A stretch of 64,000 nt of DNA from Balamuthia mandrillaris (GCA_031835245.1 JAVKOQ010000038.1:206001-270000), one strand, 5' to 3'. Positions 47,602 to 59,116 are shown, counted from the first letter of the stretch. Notes: a model not told the origin generated them from the sequence alone. Numbers and translations are program-made.

Positions 47602-48746
47602 ATGGCAACGGACAAGCGGACTGTGAAATGTGTGGTTGTAGGAGACGGTGCTGTGGGTAAGACCTGCATGCTTATCAGGTTTGTTAGATCATTCTCCTAT
47701 CTTTTTTTTGTTCGCCTCCTCTCCGCGCAATCAACATTATATCTTCCGTAGCGGAACGCTGTAATTTTTTATTTTATTTTTCCTGTTTGTCTTTCTTTTC
47801 ATCTTTTTTTTTTCCTCCTTGAGAGGGGTTTGGGGTCCGTCTGACCTGGTTGGTTTCCCTCCCAAAGTTACACACGAAATGAGTTCCCCACGGACTACGT
47901 GCCCACAGTTTTCGACAACTATGAGGCCACCGTCTTGGTGGAAGGCAAAGAGGTTATCTTTTCTCTTTGGGACACTGCTGGTTTGTCTTTTCTTTCCCCG
48001 CCCCCCTCTCTTCCCTTTCCCTTTGTCTCTTGCTTTTTTTTTTTTGGGTTTTCCCCTCCCCTTCTCTTCTCCCCTTTCCTTTCTCTCGTTCTTTGTTCTC
48101 TCCATTTCTCCCCCCTTTCTCTGTTTTGTTGTCATATTTGGTGGGTTGCTGACGGAGACAACAATAGGCCAGGAAGCATACGCCAGAATCCGAACACTGA
48201 GCTACCAGAAGACAGACATCTTTTTGTTGTGTTTCTCTGTGGCCTCCAGAACCTCCTTTGACAACGTCACCGAAACCTGGGTCCCTGAGGTTTGTTCTCT
48301 TCTCTTCCTTCATCTGCTCTTCCTTCCCCTTCTCTCTAGTTTCGTTCCTATATTCTTTGTTCCCTTACCCTTTTCTCTTCCTTGTTCTACTCCCTCTTCT
48401 TTTGTCTCTTGCCTTGTTGCTTCTCTGCTGCATACCAACAATGCTTACCGAATACAACGTCTTTTCTAACTGAAAAATATAGCTGAAGCACCACTGCCCA
48501 AAGACGCCAATCATCTTGGTGGGCACCAAGACCGATTTGCGCAAGGGACAGCAAGACTGCGTAACTCAGGAGGAAGGACAGAGGTTGGCCAAACAAATCA
48601 AGGCCTACAGGTACATGGAATGCAGCGCATTGACCAAAGTGGGGTTGAAGGAAGTGTTCGACTCGGCCATCACCAGCATCGTCTGCAATCCCAAGCCCGG
48701 AGCTGGCAGTTCCTCTGCTGGAGGCAAGAAGTGTGTTCTCTTCTAA
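47602..48746 (+). CDS. Rac-family small GTPase, copy 2
   Basis: Exons 47602-47678, 47868-47980, 48168-48289 and 48483-48746 give 191 residues. It carries the same intact GTPase motifs as copy 1 and ends in the CaaX box CVLF. The N-terminus is [10 protein letters not shown] where copy 1 has [10 protein letters not shown]. Introns sit at identical positions. Near the acceptor of intron 1 the intron sequence itself is shared with copy 1 (a block of about 45 nt ending CCCTCCCAAAG). The two genes form an inverted, divergently transcribed pair, evidence for recent duplication or ongoing gene conversion. Confidence 0.97.
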
Positions 48747-49761
48747 GCACATTTTCTTTCTGCCCGCTGCCTTTTCCCGTTGACTCTTTGGTTCCTTAAC
48801 GCCTCTCATTTGCCGTACCTTTTCACGAATGCCCAAGGGTTGTCAAGCCGCCATCCATTTCTTTACCTGTTCTTTCCACTCGGGCAAGCTGCCAGGACCA
48901 AAGACCTTGCCATTTCCTGTTGTTTTTTCCCCCCTGTTTACGGCCTGCCTTTGCAAGTTTGGAGCGTTCCTTGCTGCTTGCTATTTTCCCCCCTCTCTTT
49001 CTGACTCTAGTTGTCACATTATTTTACTACTCTGGTACTGGAGGTGGTTGCTGTTTTTGTTGTTAGAGTATTCTTTGCTTTTTTTAAAATACACCTTCTT
49101 CTTTCCCTGTACTTGTTGCCTTCTCCTCCTTGCCCTTCTCCTTGCTCTTCTCCCTTTTCTTCTACTTTGGTTGCGGTGGGGAAAACTAATAGGTATAGGG
49201 ACGCGTAGGTATTTGACTCTACGTCGACACGAAGAGTTCAAATTGTTCCAAGAAAAAACCGCGAAACAACCCTTAAACGGTCAATTCCAACGGCTACATT
49301 TCGTCTGCTCATTTTTAAGGTGGCTAACGTTCTCGCCTTCCCTTTTTTTTCTTTTGGGGTCCAATTTTTTTCTTTGCCGTTTTAATTTTTTTCTTTGCAG
49401 CAACGACTCTCTCTTTTAACTTCAACGGGAAGCCTCTTGGCCTCCATACAAAAATATTTTTAGGTAAGTCATGTTTTTTTTTTATTGTGTTTTTCCTTCT
49501 TCTTCTTCTCCCTTCTCCTCCCTTCTCCACTATCAAACAATAATGGCGACAAAGAAGATGAGATTATTTTTTTCCAACCCCTCCGCTAGCTTCCGCTCAT
49601 CTTCATCGGTCGATCGGGATGCAGCTGTTGCTACGAGATGAGTAGCCAACCGTCAAGCACATGAACTGACCTCCTCTTTCTTTTCCACCCCAAAATACTA
49701 CTACGTTTTGTTAAAAAAAACACAGAAAACACGCACACATCAATCAACAAGAGAGCAAACG
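48747..49761. other. Intergenic stretch without recognisable genes
   Basis: About 1 kb between two plus-strand genes. It contains pyrimidine-rich sequence, T runs and only short frames with no recognisable protein on either strand. The last 80 nt before the HMG-box ATG are A-rich (ACACAGAAAACACGC), typical of a leader. The HMG-box promoter should lie in the right half. Confidence 0.5.
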
Positions 49762-50205
49762 ATGAGCGAAGCAGCAGTTACCCCCGTGAAAGGCAAGAGA
49801 GGAAGGAAGCCTGGCTCCAAGAACAAGAAGCCCAAGAAAGAAAGCGGTGGACGCAACAAACAACAGAAAGACCCTAACCGCCCCAAGCGCTGCCTCTCCG
49901 CCTACACCATCTACGTCACCGACAACCGCGCTCGCTTGAAGCAGGAGCACCCCGACCTCAGCTTTGGAGATCTGAGCCGAGAGCTGGCGAGGCAATGGAA
50001 GGAGCTCGACCCCACAGAGAAGGCCCAGTACGAGGCCAAGGCCTCCAAGGACAAGGAGCGCTATGCCTCGGAGATGGAGGCCTACAAGCAGAAGAAGGCC
50101 GAGGAGTCGGAGGAGGAGGAGTCTGACGAGGAGCAGCCCAAGCCCAAGAAGCGAGGACCCAAGAGGGGAAGCAAGCGAGCCAAGGTGGACAGCAGCGAGG
50201 AATAA
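49762..50205 (+). CDS. HMG-box chromatin protein (HMGB/NHP6-like)
   Basis: A single-exon gene of 147 residues. An N-terminal AT-hook-like motif (KGKRGRKPGSK) is followed by one HMG box: DPNRPKRCLSAYTIYVTDNR, then SFGDLSRELARQWKELD, EKAQYEAKASKDKERY. An acidic Ser/Glu patch and a basic tail (KPKKRGPKRGSKRAKVD) complete it. Size and order resemble NHP6/HMGB-type architectural DNA-bending factors, which work with FACT. The box begins with the expected P-K-R-x-x-S-A-Y. ATG at 49762 follows an A-rich leader. Codon use is GC-rich at third positions, as often seen in highly expressed genes. Confidence 0.95.
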   Translation: MSEAAVTPVKGKRGRKPGSKNKKPKKESGGRNKQQKDPNRPKRCLSAYTIYVTDNRARLKQEHPDLSFGDLSRELARQWKELDPTEKAQYEAKASKDKERYASEMEAYKQKKAEESEEEESDEEQPKPKKRGPKRGSKRAKVDSSEE

Positions 50206-51154
50206 ACAAGGAACCTCAACACTATCGGTGGAAGGAAAGGCATCTAGGATGACTGTGCGTGCTCTTTTTTTTTGTATGTGGACGGGCAGCAAGATGGAGT
50301 AGTAGTGAGTAGCAGTAAGGGAGGTGGTGGGTTTTTTTCATACCATTGTTTTGTTCTAGTTAGTTTGTTTATGTTATCATCTTCATTCAAAAATCAAAAA
50401 AACTTTTTAATGTACACGATTTGGGCTGTTAGGGGAGTTGCAAAAAAGTTTGGGTGACGAGCGCCCTCTGGAGGGGCGAGATGAAAGCAAAGGGAAGTAG
50501 TTCGTTGAAGAGAGTGGGCTACTCGAAAAATCAAAAAAAGATTAAACGGAAGATCGGTTCATCAGCCAAAAAATCACCAGCGCAAAAAGTAAAAGGCCAA
50601 CAATCAAAACGCCAGTCCTGTTGCGCTGCAGAAAAGATCTCGGCAGAACTGCACCCCGGCGGTCCTCTCCGTGTGGTCCTCTGCCAAGCACCTTGTACGC
50701 TTTCGCCAAGGAGGGACCCGCTCCTCTGCTTCTAAGCCGTTCCTCCCTTGGCGCTTCCATCTTTGGCTTACCCCTTTAGTCCGTAGTGGCGGCAGTGGAA
50801 AGAAGGCGGAGAAAAAAAAGTCGGGGCCAAACGGTCGGTTATCTCTCTCTTTTCCAAACGGCAAAAAAAAGCAACAAACTCCACGCCCAGCCCCGTGGCT
50901 TGGTTGGATACCACTGGGGTGGAGGGGTATCCACAAGACCAGTAATGAAAAAAATTGAAATGCACGAGGATTTCTTCAAGTAGGAGCTCGAAGTTCGTTG
51001 ACGGGGGCGATTCGCCTGCAGTGGGATACGATGCACCAAACAGGATGAACATCACCCGGTAACCAACCGGCTCTCAAAACAAAAGCAACAAGACTCAAAT
51101 CGAGAGGGAGGACAGAGAGAGAAAAGCTGATTTTAAAGCAAAATGCAGCATGGG
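50206..51154. other. Gap between HMG-box gene and BRF-like gene, with one small candidate gene
   Basis: About 950 nt between convergent genes. Apart from the minus-strand frame at 50542-50760 I see nothing coding. The left part is T-rich 3' flank. Confidence 0.5.
50542..50760 (-). CDS. Possible small tail-anchored membrane protein
   Basis: A 72-residue frame with a basic, Arg-rich N-terminal half and a strong hydrophobic segment close to the C-terminus (TGVLIVGLLLFALVIFWLMN), the layout of a tail-anchored protein. The short region LAKAYKVLGR recalls a ribosomal-protein motif but nothing else fits that. There is no intron and no recognised family. It may be a chance frame. Confidence 0.4.
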   Translation of the reverse strand: MEAPREERLRSRGAGPSLAKAYKVLGRGPHGEDRRGAVLPRSFLQRNRTGVLIVGLLLFALVIFWLMNRSSV

Positions 51155-53448
51155 TCACAAGACATTATTCTTTTTGTTTAACCTTTCCTGCTCTTCTTCT
51201 TGCTGTTCACGTAGCTGATAGACGATGGAAGTCTGTCGGACCTCCCGGGGCGTACGAACCAACTTGCAAAGCTCGCTGCTGGGGCAGTCCTCCTCCCGCA
51301 GCTCCTCCTCAAAGGAGGCATCAAAGCCAGGTGAGGAAGCAGAGGGAGGAGCCTTCAGCAAGTTCTGCTCTTGGCTCTCGTAGTAGCCGCCAAGGAGGGA
51401 TTCCTCTGTGGCGCCTTGCCACAACAACTTTTCGATGATGAGGTCTTCCTCATCCAAAAGAGGAGCAACGGAAGCAACGTTGTTCTCTTCTTGTTGTTTT
51501 TTCCTCTTCCTTCCCGATAAACTTATCCGCGTCACGTCTTTGTCATCCATAGCATCAGAAGAAGCAGCAGTCGAAGAAGAAGAAGAAGAAGAAGAAGAAG
51601 AAGAAGAAGAAGAAGAAGAAGAAATGTCAGAATGATTTGTTGGTGTTGTGAGTGACGTCGCCGTTGTATCTACGACCTCATTTTTTGGTTGTTGCAAGGA
51701 GAACTTGAGAATAGAGGCCAATGCAGCGCGTGAAGAGGGAGGAAGCGTTTGTAACGTGTCGAGAATACGCTGCTTTGCTCTGTTGATCTTTGCTTCTCGC
51801 TGCTTCCTCTTCACCTCTCCAATGCGATATGACAGCGGAAAGAGAGGAGAGGATTCATAAAAGCAAGAATCACGTTTTTGTTGTTCAGTTGCAGATGAAG
51901 AAGACGAATTAGCCAGAATAGGCGGAGCAGATGCCGAAGTAAAAGGCTCAGAAGAAGAAATGGTTGTAGAAGGAAGAGAAGGTATGACATTAAGTTCTTG
52001 AGTTTGTTGCTGTTGGCTTTTAGTAAGCTTTTGTCGTTTATTAGACGACGCTCCACGAGATAGCACTCGCGGAATACTCGGTTCTTGTTGTGTTATTTGT
52101 TGAGACTTGTTATTGCTGGAAGAGACTCCCTCGGCTTTGGTTTTACTTTGAATGATTTCCATGTTGGACAGAATGGATGGGACGTGCGTTAATACGTTCT
52201 TGCGGGTGACAGTGTTGCCCCATGGCAAGTATTTCTGCCCTGTAAATATTGTTAAAAAACAGAAAAAGGAACGAACAAAAAATCGAAAGAAAAACAACAG
52301 ATGATAAAAGGGAAGAATTAGGATAAACTTACCAAGTGCAACCAGAAGATTCAGAATCTCGTTGTAACGCAGCTTGACGGTTGGTTCAGCAATACCAAGA
52401 CTGTCTGCCACCTCCTTCATGCTGATGTTAGTCTCACATCTTGTTATCTGCAATCCAAGAAAGATGGTGGCAGCGGTGATTGCAGCAGGATGTCTGCCGG
52501 TGACAATCCAGTCCCGTTTGGCGATGTTTGCCAAACGCAACGCCTGAAAGCAAACTTCTCTCTGTTTGTCGGACGAGAGACCGGGAAGAGTGCTGGCGGT
52601 GCGTTCCACGTAGAGAGCAGGGTCGATGTCACTGTAAGGAATCTGTAGGCGTAACATTAACCGACGGTAGGCTTTGCCCAGTTCGATCACGTTGCAAGAT
52701 AATGTGTCCTTATTTGTTTTGTTGGTAAGAAGTAAAGAAACGGACAAGGATAGAAGAAACAACAAGAAAGAGAAACGACAAAAGCAGGAAAAGGAAGAAA
52801 GGAAGAAAGAAAAAACGTACAGCAATGTCGAGGAGGGTGATCGGTTTCTTGTTTTGGCGACAGATGGAGTAGACGCAAGCTCCAGCGAGCAGCTCAGCGC
52901 TTCTGCCTTTGGTTTTGGTCTTCTCGTTGGCGCGACTCATCATCCGCTTCATTTGTTCCACGTAGGAATGAGCCAGTCCAAAACGCGAGCAAATCTCTTT
53001 CAGCTTTGTCTCTCTTTTTCTCTGCATATTTTGTAGCAGATGTTTAGAGAGGAAGAAAGAGGAAACGAACAAAGAGTAACATGTTTGATGAAAAAAAAAA
53101 AACCTACCTTTGCTTTGATCTGTCGTGCTGCCTTCTGATCTTGGCAGCGTCCAGCAAAGGTGCTCCCAAGGACGTACTGCAAGGTTCCATTGTCATCAGC
53201 CGCCACGCTCACTCCCACTGGACGCAACACATCGCCCTCTCGTTCCACCTGGCGGGTTGTTTTCAAGGCATTTTGTCAGTCGCACAACGAGAGAGCAAGA
53301 GAAAGAGAGAAAAGGTTTGAAGATGAATACATACGTGAGGAGTAAAGATATCTTTGCCCTGGACGACGGTGCCGCACCTCTCGCAAACACAGAGGCCTCC
53401 TTCGTCCACCACAAAGCCTTCACAGCCTGGCACCCGACAGCTCTCCAT
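51155..53448 (-). CDS. TFIIB-family factor, BRF2-like (RNA polymerase III initiation)
   Basis: Minus-strand exons 53448-53335, 53248-53108, 53021-52821, 52708-52333 and 52239-51155 sum to 1,917 nt, 638 residues. The N-terminus is a Zn-ribbon (CRVPGC...CVCERCGTVVQ). Two cyclin repeats follow: the first includes RSAELLAGACVYSICRQNKK; the second includes NIAKRDWIVTGRHPAAITAA and SLGIAEPTVKLRYNEIL. The phrase WIVTGRHP...ITAATIF resembles vertebrate BRF2, as does the C-terminal ELCKLVRTPREVRQ. BRF2 and BRF1 bind TBP and recruit Pol III, so the protein is probably nuclear. A Ser-rich, low-complexity linker separates the core from the C-terminal motif. Placing it as BRF2 rather than a divergent BRF1/TFIIB is inference. 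Confidence 0.82.
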
Positions 53449-53687
53449 AATTCGCGGACCAGATAGATAGATCAGAAGGGCACCCGGTGGTTTCCTCTTC
53501 TTCTTTTTGTTTTTCTTCGCCGAACTTTCTTTTATCGAATAATTATCGTTGATTATTCCGGATATATTCTGATGATCTGAAATTGCAACGAAAGTTCGTT
53601 GATGCATGACGTAAGCTCTTTGTAGACAGATTTTCCTCACACCAATCATTACAGAGTGTAGGCTCGAACAGAAGAAGCGGAGAGAGG

Positions 53688-54058
53688 ATGGCCTACATTC
53701 CCCCCAAAAGACGTCAGGGTCTGGCCGACACCGTGGTGGATCAGGGGATTTTGAGGCTCGCTTCGGAAGTGGGCAAGAAATCCCCCACAAGAACCTCCCA
53801 CAAACACGCACCTCGCAAGGTGACGTCCTCGCTCTGTCTAAAATTTCAACTTTGCAGGGGAAGGACCTCCGAGGGCTGGAGGGCAGACAAGAAGACTTTG
53901 CTCAGCGATTCACAACAACAATAACAAGCAAGACAAAAGAAGCAATCTTTAACCAAAAGGAGACATCAAGGTGTTTGGTCCAAAAAGGTAATATCGCACC
54001 TCTTCACACAATAAAGAAGCGCCCCCCGATCACTGCAACGCAAGGTTTGCCTTCCTAA
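53688..54058 (+). CDS. Small unknown protein
   Basis: Exons 53688-53819 and 53858-54058 join in frame to 110 residues across a 38-nt intron (GTGACGTCC...TTTGCAG), very short for this genome. The protein begins MAYIPPKRRQGLADTVVD and is basic throughout, with a Lys/Thr-rich end. I do not recognise it. It lies 239 nt from the divergent BRF-like gene. The start context (GGATGGCC) is good. The short intron and clean join favour a real gene, but the second exon could be shorter. Confidence 0.55.
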
Positions 54059-54387
54059 ACCTGGAATAGAAGAAAGAAAGAAAAAAAACTAATAACATCG
54101 GGACCTTTGCTGACTGTTTGCCAAGAGGGCACATTTGCTTGTTTGAAACAAAAATAGTATCTTGACAATAGCGAGGTACGTTTTTTTTTGGAGTATCTTT
54201 TATGCCACTTCTCTCCTTCTGCTCAACGCTATCATTTTACGAAAGAGCGGAGGAGAGAGAGATAACAAACGAAAAGCAACAAACACAAGCCATTATTTCC
54301 TTCTTTCTTTCACAGAGCTACGAACAGAATTAACGGGGAGCCAACAGCTCGTTCTACTACGGAAGACATCAACATCCGAAGCGCAAC
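54059..54387. promoter_or_regulatory. Upstream region of the RGS gene
   Basis: These 329 nt are AT-rich with a T run near 54181. A CTTTCTTTCACAG acceptor-like sequence at about 54303-54315 suggests a 5'-UTR intron ending there, 70 nt before the ATG. No protein domain is visible. Confidence 0.35.
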
Positions 54388-56534
54388 ATGTTGAAACGGT
54401 CCAAACACGGCAGCAGATCGGACTTGGCGCAGGGAGCATCTTCGCCCATCTCTTCCTCCCCTCTCTCCGAAAGAAAAAGTCGTAGCAACAGCAACACCAG
54501 CTCCCCCTTGACAGAAAACCGCAACAAAGGCGGCGAAGGAGGAGGAAAGAAAACCAAGAAAGAGAAGGACAAAGGCAAAGCCAAGGAAGACGCGAGCGGA
54601 GAAATCACCAACAAAGCTAGCAAGAAGAAAGAAAAAAAGAACAAGAAGAAAGAAAGGAGGGGAAGTAAGTCCAAAGCGGATAAAGAGGGAGGATTAAAGA
54701 AGATACAGTCCAGCCCCTTTCCCACTGGCTCGACCATCTCTTCGCCAACCCAAGCCTCTTCCTCACAACATGAATTAGGCACGCTTGTGGAAGAGGTACA
54801 AGCGAAAGGCAAAGCAGGAGTGCCTCCAGTGACTCTTCTCTCGATGACCTTGTCCGCTGGTAGTCGCAGGGGCTCCTTTCGCAGCGCGCCAACCTCGCCT
54901 TCGTCTTCTACGTCTCCTTCTCCTCCGTGCCCCGATTCACCCGCGACCCCCTCCAGTCTCGCGTTTGAGACCACCCTCATCAACACAAAAAAGAAGAAAC
55001 ATAAAGAAGGCGCCACACAATCATCTTCGACAACCCCCTCGACACCGTCGATAACAAAGAACACAATGAAGACCTCAGAGCCTGAAGAGCAAGAAGAAGA
55101 GGACATGAGAACCCATGACTTTGAACGAGCTAGCGACTTGTTTAGGGCCAGTTCTGGCATCATTCGCACATCTTCCTTCATTTTACCACCAACGCCCACG
55201 TCTTTCGTCGAAGAGTGGAAGGACGAGCTATTGACCAACTGGAAGCAACGCAAATGGCTGTCCTCACCTTCCTCACCGTCAAAGCCAACATCAGGACCAG
55301 CCCCCGAAGAAGACCCTCCTGTCACCAGAAGAAGGTCCCAAACAACAGGCTCCATGAAGCCAACAATACACAAGATCCGTTTGACTTCTCTCGTTCAGAC
55401 CTTTGAGGCTGAAATAGCAACTCCCCATCGTCGCAAAGACTCTCTCTCCTCCCTTACTCAGCCCCTTCCTCTCCATCATCTTCCTCCTCATCTACAACCC
55501 AACAATGCCGCAACTCCCAGACGAGGGCGCGCGATGCAGCATCTCAGCGCAGATTTGACTGCTGCGTTGTCCACTTCTTCTTCAGGTTCCGGTTCGTCTC
55601 CTCTCCGAGTCAGAATGAACAGGTCGGGCTCCACGGGCTCCATTCGTCGTCACCACCATCACTATCCCCTGGATACAAGCTCCTCTTGGGCGTGGAGCAG
55701 CATGAGCAACAGCCTCTCTGGCAGCAACACCAGCATGCACCTATCGCCACGCATGCTAGAGCTTAGCTTGGAGATGAGCAAGGCCTATTTTCTCAACTGT
55801 ATTCTGAAGGACAAGGAGGCTCGTCGTGTCTTCATGAAGTTCTTGAGGCAGAGACATTGTGCTGGTTCGCTTTTTTGTTTGCAGCTTTTGTTTTTGTTTT
55901 TGTTTTTTTTTGTTGTTGTGAAATGTTTGTTAATATTTGTGTTGCTCAAACAAACACCAAACAGAAAACCTGATGTTCTGGGTGGATGTAGAACGGTACA
56001 GAAGGCTGGAAACGAAGGGAGAGCTCCTAACAAAGGCAAAGGAGATCGAGGAGAAATACCTGCTTCCCACGTCCGAGTTTGAGATCAACCTGACCCATCA
56101 GCAGAGGACGGAGCTGCAGGAAGGGCTGAAGGAACCTCACCCAGAAACCTTTGTGAACGCCCAAAAGTCCATCTTCCTGCTGATGGTACATGGCACCTTT
56201 GACTATTTCCTACGCAGCGAGCGTTATCGCCTGTACAAAAGTTAGTTGCCATTCTTCTTCTTCCTTTCTATTTATGTTTTCACTCAACGAGGATGCATCG
56301 CCAACAGTGAAAAAAGAAGAAGACTCAGCGGCCACTGAGAACGATCTAGAAGAGGGACAGGACGGAGCGGACGCCATCTTTCCTCCGGACGAAGAGATAC
56401 CGGTGCGCACCGCCAAACGTACCCAACGCAGGAACACAGTCGGCTACGTGCCCATGGAAGAAGGCAAGGTTCGAAAGAGGAACAGCTCTGTTTCTGCATT
56501 GGACCAAAAGGATAAGAAATGCGCGGTGAGTTAA
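54388..56534 (+). CDS. RGS-domain protein with C-terminal CaaX box
   Basis: RGS proteins accelerate GTP hydrolysis by heterotrimeric G-protein alpha subunits. Exons 54388-55864, 55965-56240 and 56308-56534 sum to 1,980 nt, 659 residues. About 450 residues of Ser/Lys/Pro-rich low complexity precede a C-terminal RGS domain: LEMSKAYFLNCILKDKEARR, ENLMFWVDVERYRRLE, EIEEKYLLPTSEFEINL and the closing MVHGTFDYFLRSERYRLY. An acidic then basic tail ends KKCAVS. The last four residues C-A-V-S fit a farnesylation CaaX box, which would hold the protein on membranes near its G-protein targets. An intron interrupts the RGS domain after RHCAG. No additional domain (DEP, GGL, PX) is visible. Confidence 0.9.
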
Positions 56535-56641
56535 AGCTCTGCTTTCGTGTTGAAACATTTCAACCTCTGCAACGAAGAGCGGTAAACGCTAATAAAGAGT
56601 TCGTGTCGTCACGAAATAAAATTGAACAAAAAAACAAAGAA

Positions 56642-56968
56642 ATGAGCGGAAGGAAGGAGGAGGCGTTCGGAAGCTTCCGGGCCGTAGCTGCAGAAGAGGG
56701 ATCAGAAGATCGGCAACACACCTTTGAGGGTAAGCGAACGAAACTTTTATGATCATGTAAAAACAACTTGTCCTCATGGAGAAAGCTGCTCAACGCTTGC
56801 TCTCCTCTGACAACAACAGTTTTGTGGGAGATGTCCAACCTGTTGGATACTGGCCTCAGCAGAGAGAGCCTTTCCCTTGCCATAGGGTTGTGTGAGTGTG
56901 GCATCAACCCCGAGGCCTTGGCCGCTGCTGTCAAAGAGCTTCAGAGAGGGGCGCAACAACGGACATAA
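56642..56968 (+). CDS. MZT1: MOZART1, gamma-tubulin complex component
   Basis: A very small two-exon gene (56642-56729 and 56820-56968) of 78 residues. The second exon carries the MOZART1 helical core: LWEMSNLLDTGLSRESLSL, then CECGINPEALAAAVKELQRG, where the family has a near-identical G-I-N-P-E-A-L motif. MOZART1 binds GCP subunits and helps recruit gamma-tubulin ring complexes to microtubule nucleation sites. The N-terminal 29 residues (MSGRKEEAFGSFRAVAAEE) are variable, as in other species. Genes of this size are easily missed by annotation pipelines. Confidence 0.93.
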
Positions 56969-57374
56969 ACACTTTCTTTCCGCCGGATCAACTCGCATCA
57001 CCAGCAACTTGCCGCTCTTTTGTTCAATTTTGTTTTACCAAACACATGATCGACTCTCACCGAAAACAGCTACTTTTTTTTTTGGTATTTTGGCGGCAGA
57101 TTTCTGGAAAGGAAGGAGGAGATGACGTATCCGATTCATGCCTTTTATGGGAAAAAACAGCGTTTTCTCTGTCTGGCGACTTTTCTTCCTTCGATTCGCA
57201 CACACGCTGCGCGTTGTTTGCAGCAGGGAAAAAAAAAAGCAACAAGGGAAAAAAAAAAACAAAGTGGCAGGGGGAGGGCACTCTGTGTGGGAACCATCCG
57301 TTCTCTCTTCTTTGCTTTTCTTTTTGTTTATGCAACAACGCGTGTCTGTCACGGCAGGGCGCAGAGAAGAAGCA
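56969..57374. promoter_or_regulatory. Upstream region of the kinase gene
   Basis: A 406-nt gap. It contains T runs (57071) and two A-rich runs (57230, 57251). An upstream in-frame ATG at 57138 could extend the kinase by about 79 residues, but that sequence is hydrophobic and low complexity and I regard it as non-coding. Confidence 0.4.
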
Positions 57375-59116
57375 ATGGTAGGAGAGGAGAGCCTTTGTGG
57401 GTCCGGCAGTTTTGGTGAAGGAGCAAGAGCTGGGGAGGCGTTCCTGGAGCGACGGTTCAAGAAAAGCTTCGCTCCAGGGGAGGAGGAGGGTGTCACTTCT
57501 GCCAAAGAAAAAGAAATGACAGAAGTGGAGCTGTTCTGGCAAAGATACGAACTTAAAGAGGAGGCAGCTGTGTTCCAGGGCGTCCTGACTGTGGTTCGGC
57601 TGGCAGTTGATCGTTGGGCCGGAGGCTGCGTTGCCATCAAGAGCATGGACAAATCTCTTGTCAACAACACAAACAGCAGCAACAACAACAAAGCACTTTG
57701 GAGGATGCGACAAGAAGCCTCTGTGTTGAAGCAGTTGAGAGGGCATGCCAACGTGGTCGAGTTTGTGGACTTTTTAGAGACGGGGAGCCACCTCCACCTT
57801 GTGACCCGCTACACGGGTCATGGGGACCTCTACCACTACCTCTACCCTTTCAGCTCTTCTTTCCCCGTTCAATGCAACAACAGCTTCAACCACAACAACA
57901 GTTTCTCTTTGCACAACCGACAACAGTCGATCAACACAAACGTCATAAGGGTGCCAACACCAACGTTGCCTCCTCATCACTGTCATCCTCCTTCTCCTCC
58001 TTCTTCTCAACCCTCTTTCTACAACATCAACAGCAACCACAATAACAGCTTTGCACACACGTCGTTCGCACATAGCAACGGCTTTACTGGAGGAAACCTT
58101 GTAAATACTATCAACAAGTACGACAAGCACAACACCAGCAACGGTGCCTGCGAGACAGTCAGAAGAGAAGGCAAGCGGCCCAACAACAACCATGACCATC
58201 AGCAGCAACGCAGAGTGGGGCCAAGACGGCCTCATCGCTCCATGTCAGAAAGTTTGACAGGAGAAAGCAAGAGCTTTGTGCTGCCTACGTTGTCTTGCTC
58301 TCCCTCGACTGAATCGAATGTCATCGATGACGTGAAAGCGGCGCTCATCGCAGAGGAGAAAGAAGATGAAGAGATTATGATTTCTTCTCCTTATTCATCC
58401 TCCACATTACCATCATCCTCCTCAGCGCCTGAGCTGTTGCAACACTCCCACCATCAGCATGCCGAGCCTTTAGCCTTTCATCGGTCACTGGTGTTATCGC
58501 CCTGTGATATAACAACCCCAACCGTTGGCTATGAATTTCCTACTTCTTCTGCTTCCTCTCCCTCTTCGTTTCAATGCTGCGGCATCTCTCCTCCTTCTTC
58601 ATTTGAAAAGACGATCGCGATCCTTCGTGTCGCCTCTTCTAAACGAAATAGCAACAACAGAAAGAGAGCTTCCCAGCCTAATGTTGCTATCCCATTGCCA
58701 CCTTCGTCTTCCGCTGCTGCCTTTTTCTCACCTCCTCTCAATAGGATGCGAGAAGAAGAGGCGCGGCGAGTCTTTCGACAGCTCGTTGCGGCTCTTGAAC
58801 ACTGTCATTCTCACAACATTGCTCACCTTGACCTGAAACCAGAGGTCTGTCCTTCGTGTTACTTTTTCATTTTTTTGCTCTCATGGTTCTTATTTGTCTT
58901 TTTGTTGCGAGATAGAATGTATTTTTGGAAGATAAGTTGCAAGTTCGGTTAGGGGACTTCGGACTGTGCCGCCTGTTCTCAGATGGAGAGCATCCCAGTT
59001 ACGTGGACCCTGGCGGCCTCTCCCTGCCCTACTCCCCTCCCGAAATTTTACAAAGGCAGCCTTATCTTGGTCCCGAGGTGGATATGTGGAGTTTAGGCGT
59101 TTTGTGTACTATTCCC

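Noticed and set aside
48829-49419. 196-codon plus-strand frame after the second Rac gene
   Set aside because: Composition follows T-rich intergenic DNA. No domain, and no plausible splice partners.
50542-50760. Ribosomal protein S28 based on LAKAYKVLGR
   Set aside because: Nothing after the motif matches S28, and the frame ends in a membrane segment.
57138-57374. N-terminal extension of the kinase from an upstream ATG
   Set aside because: The added residues are Phe/Leu- and Lys-rich low complexity derived from T and A runs.
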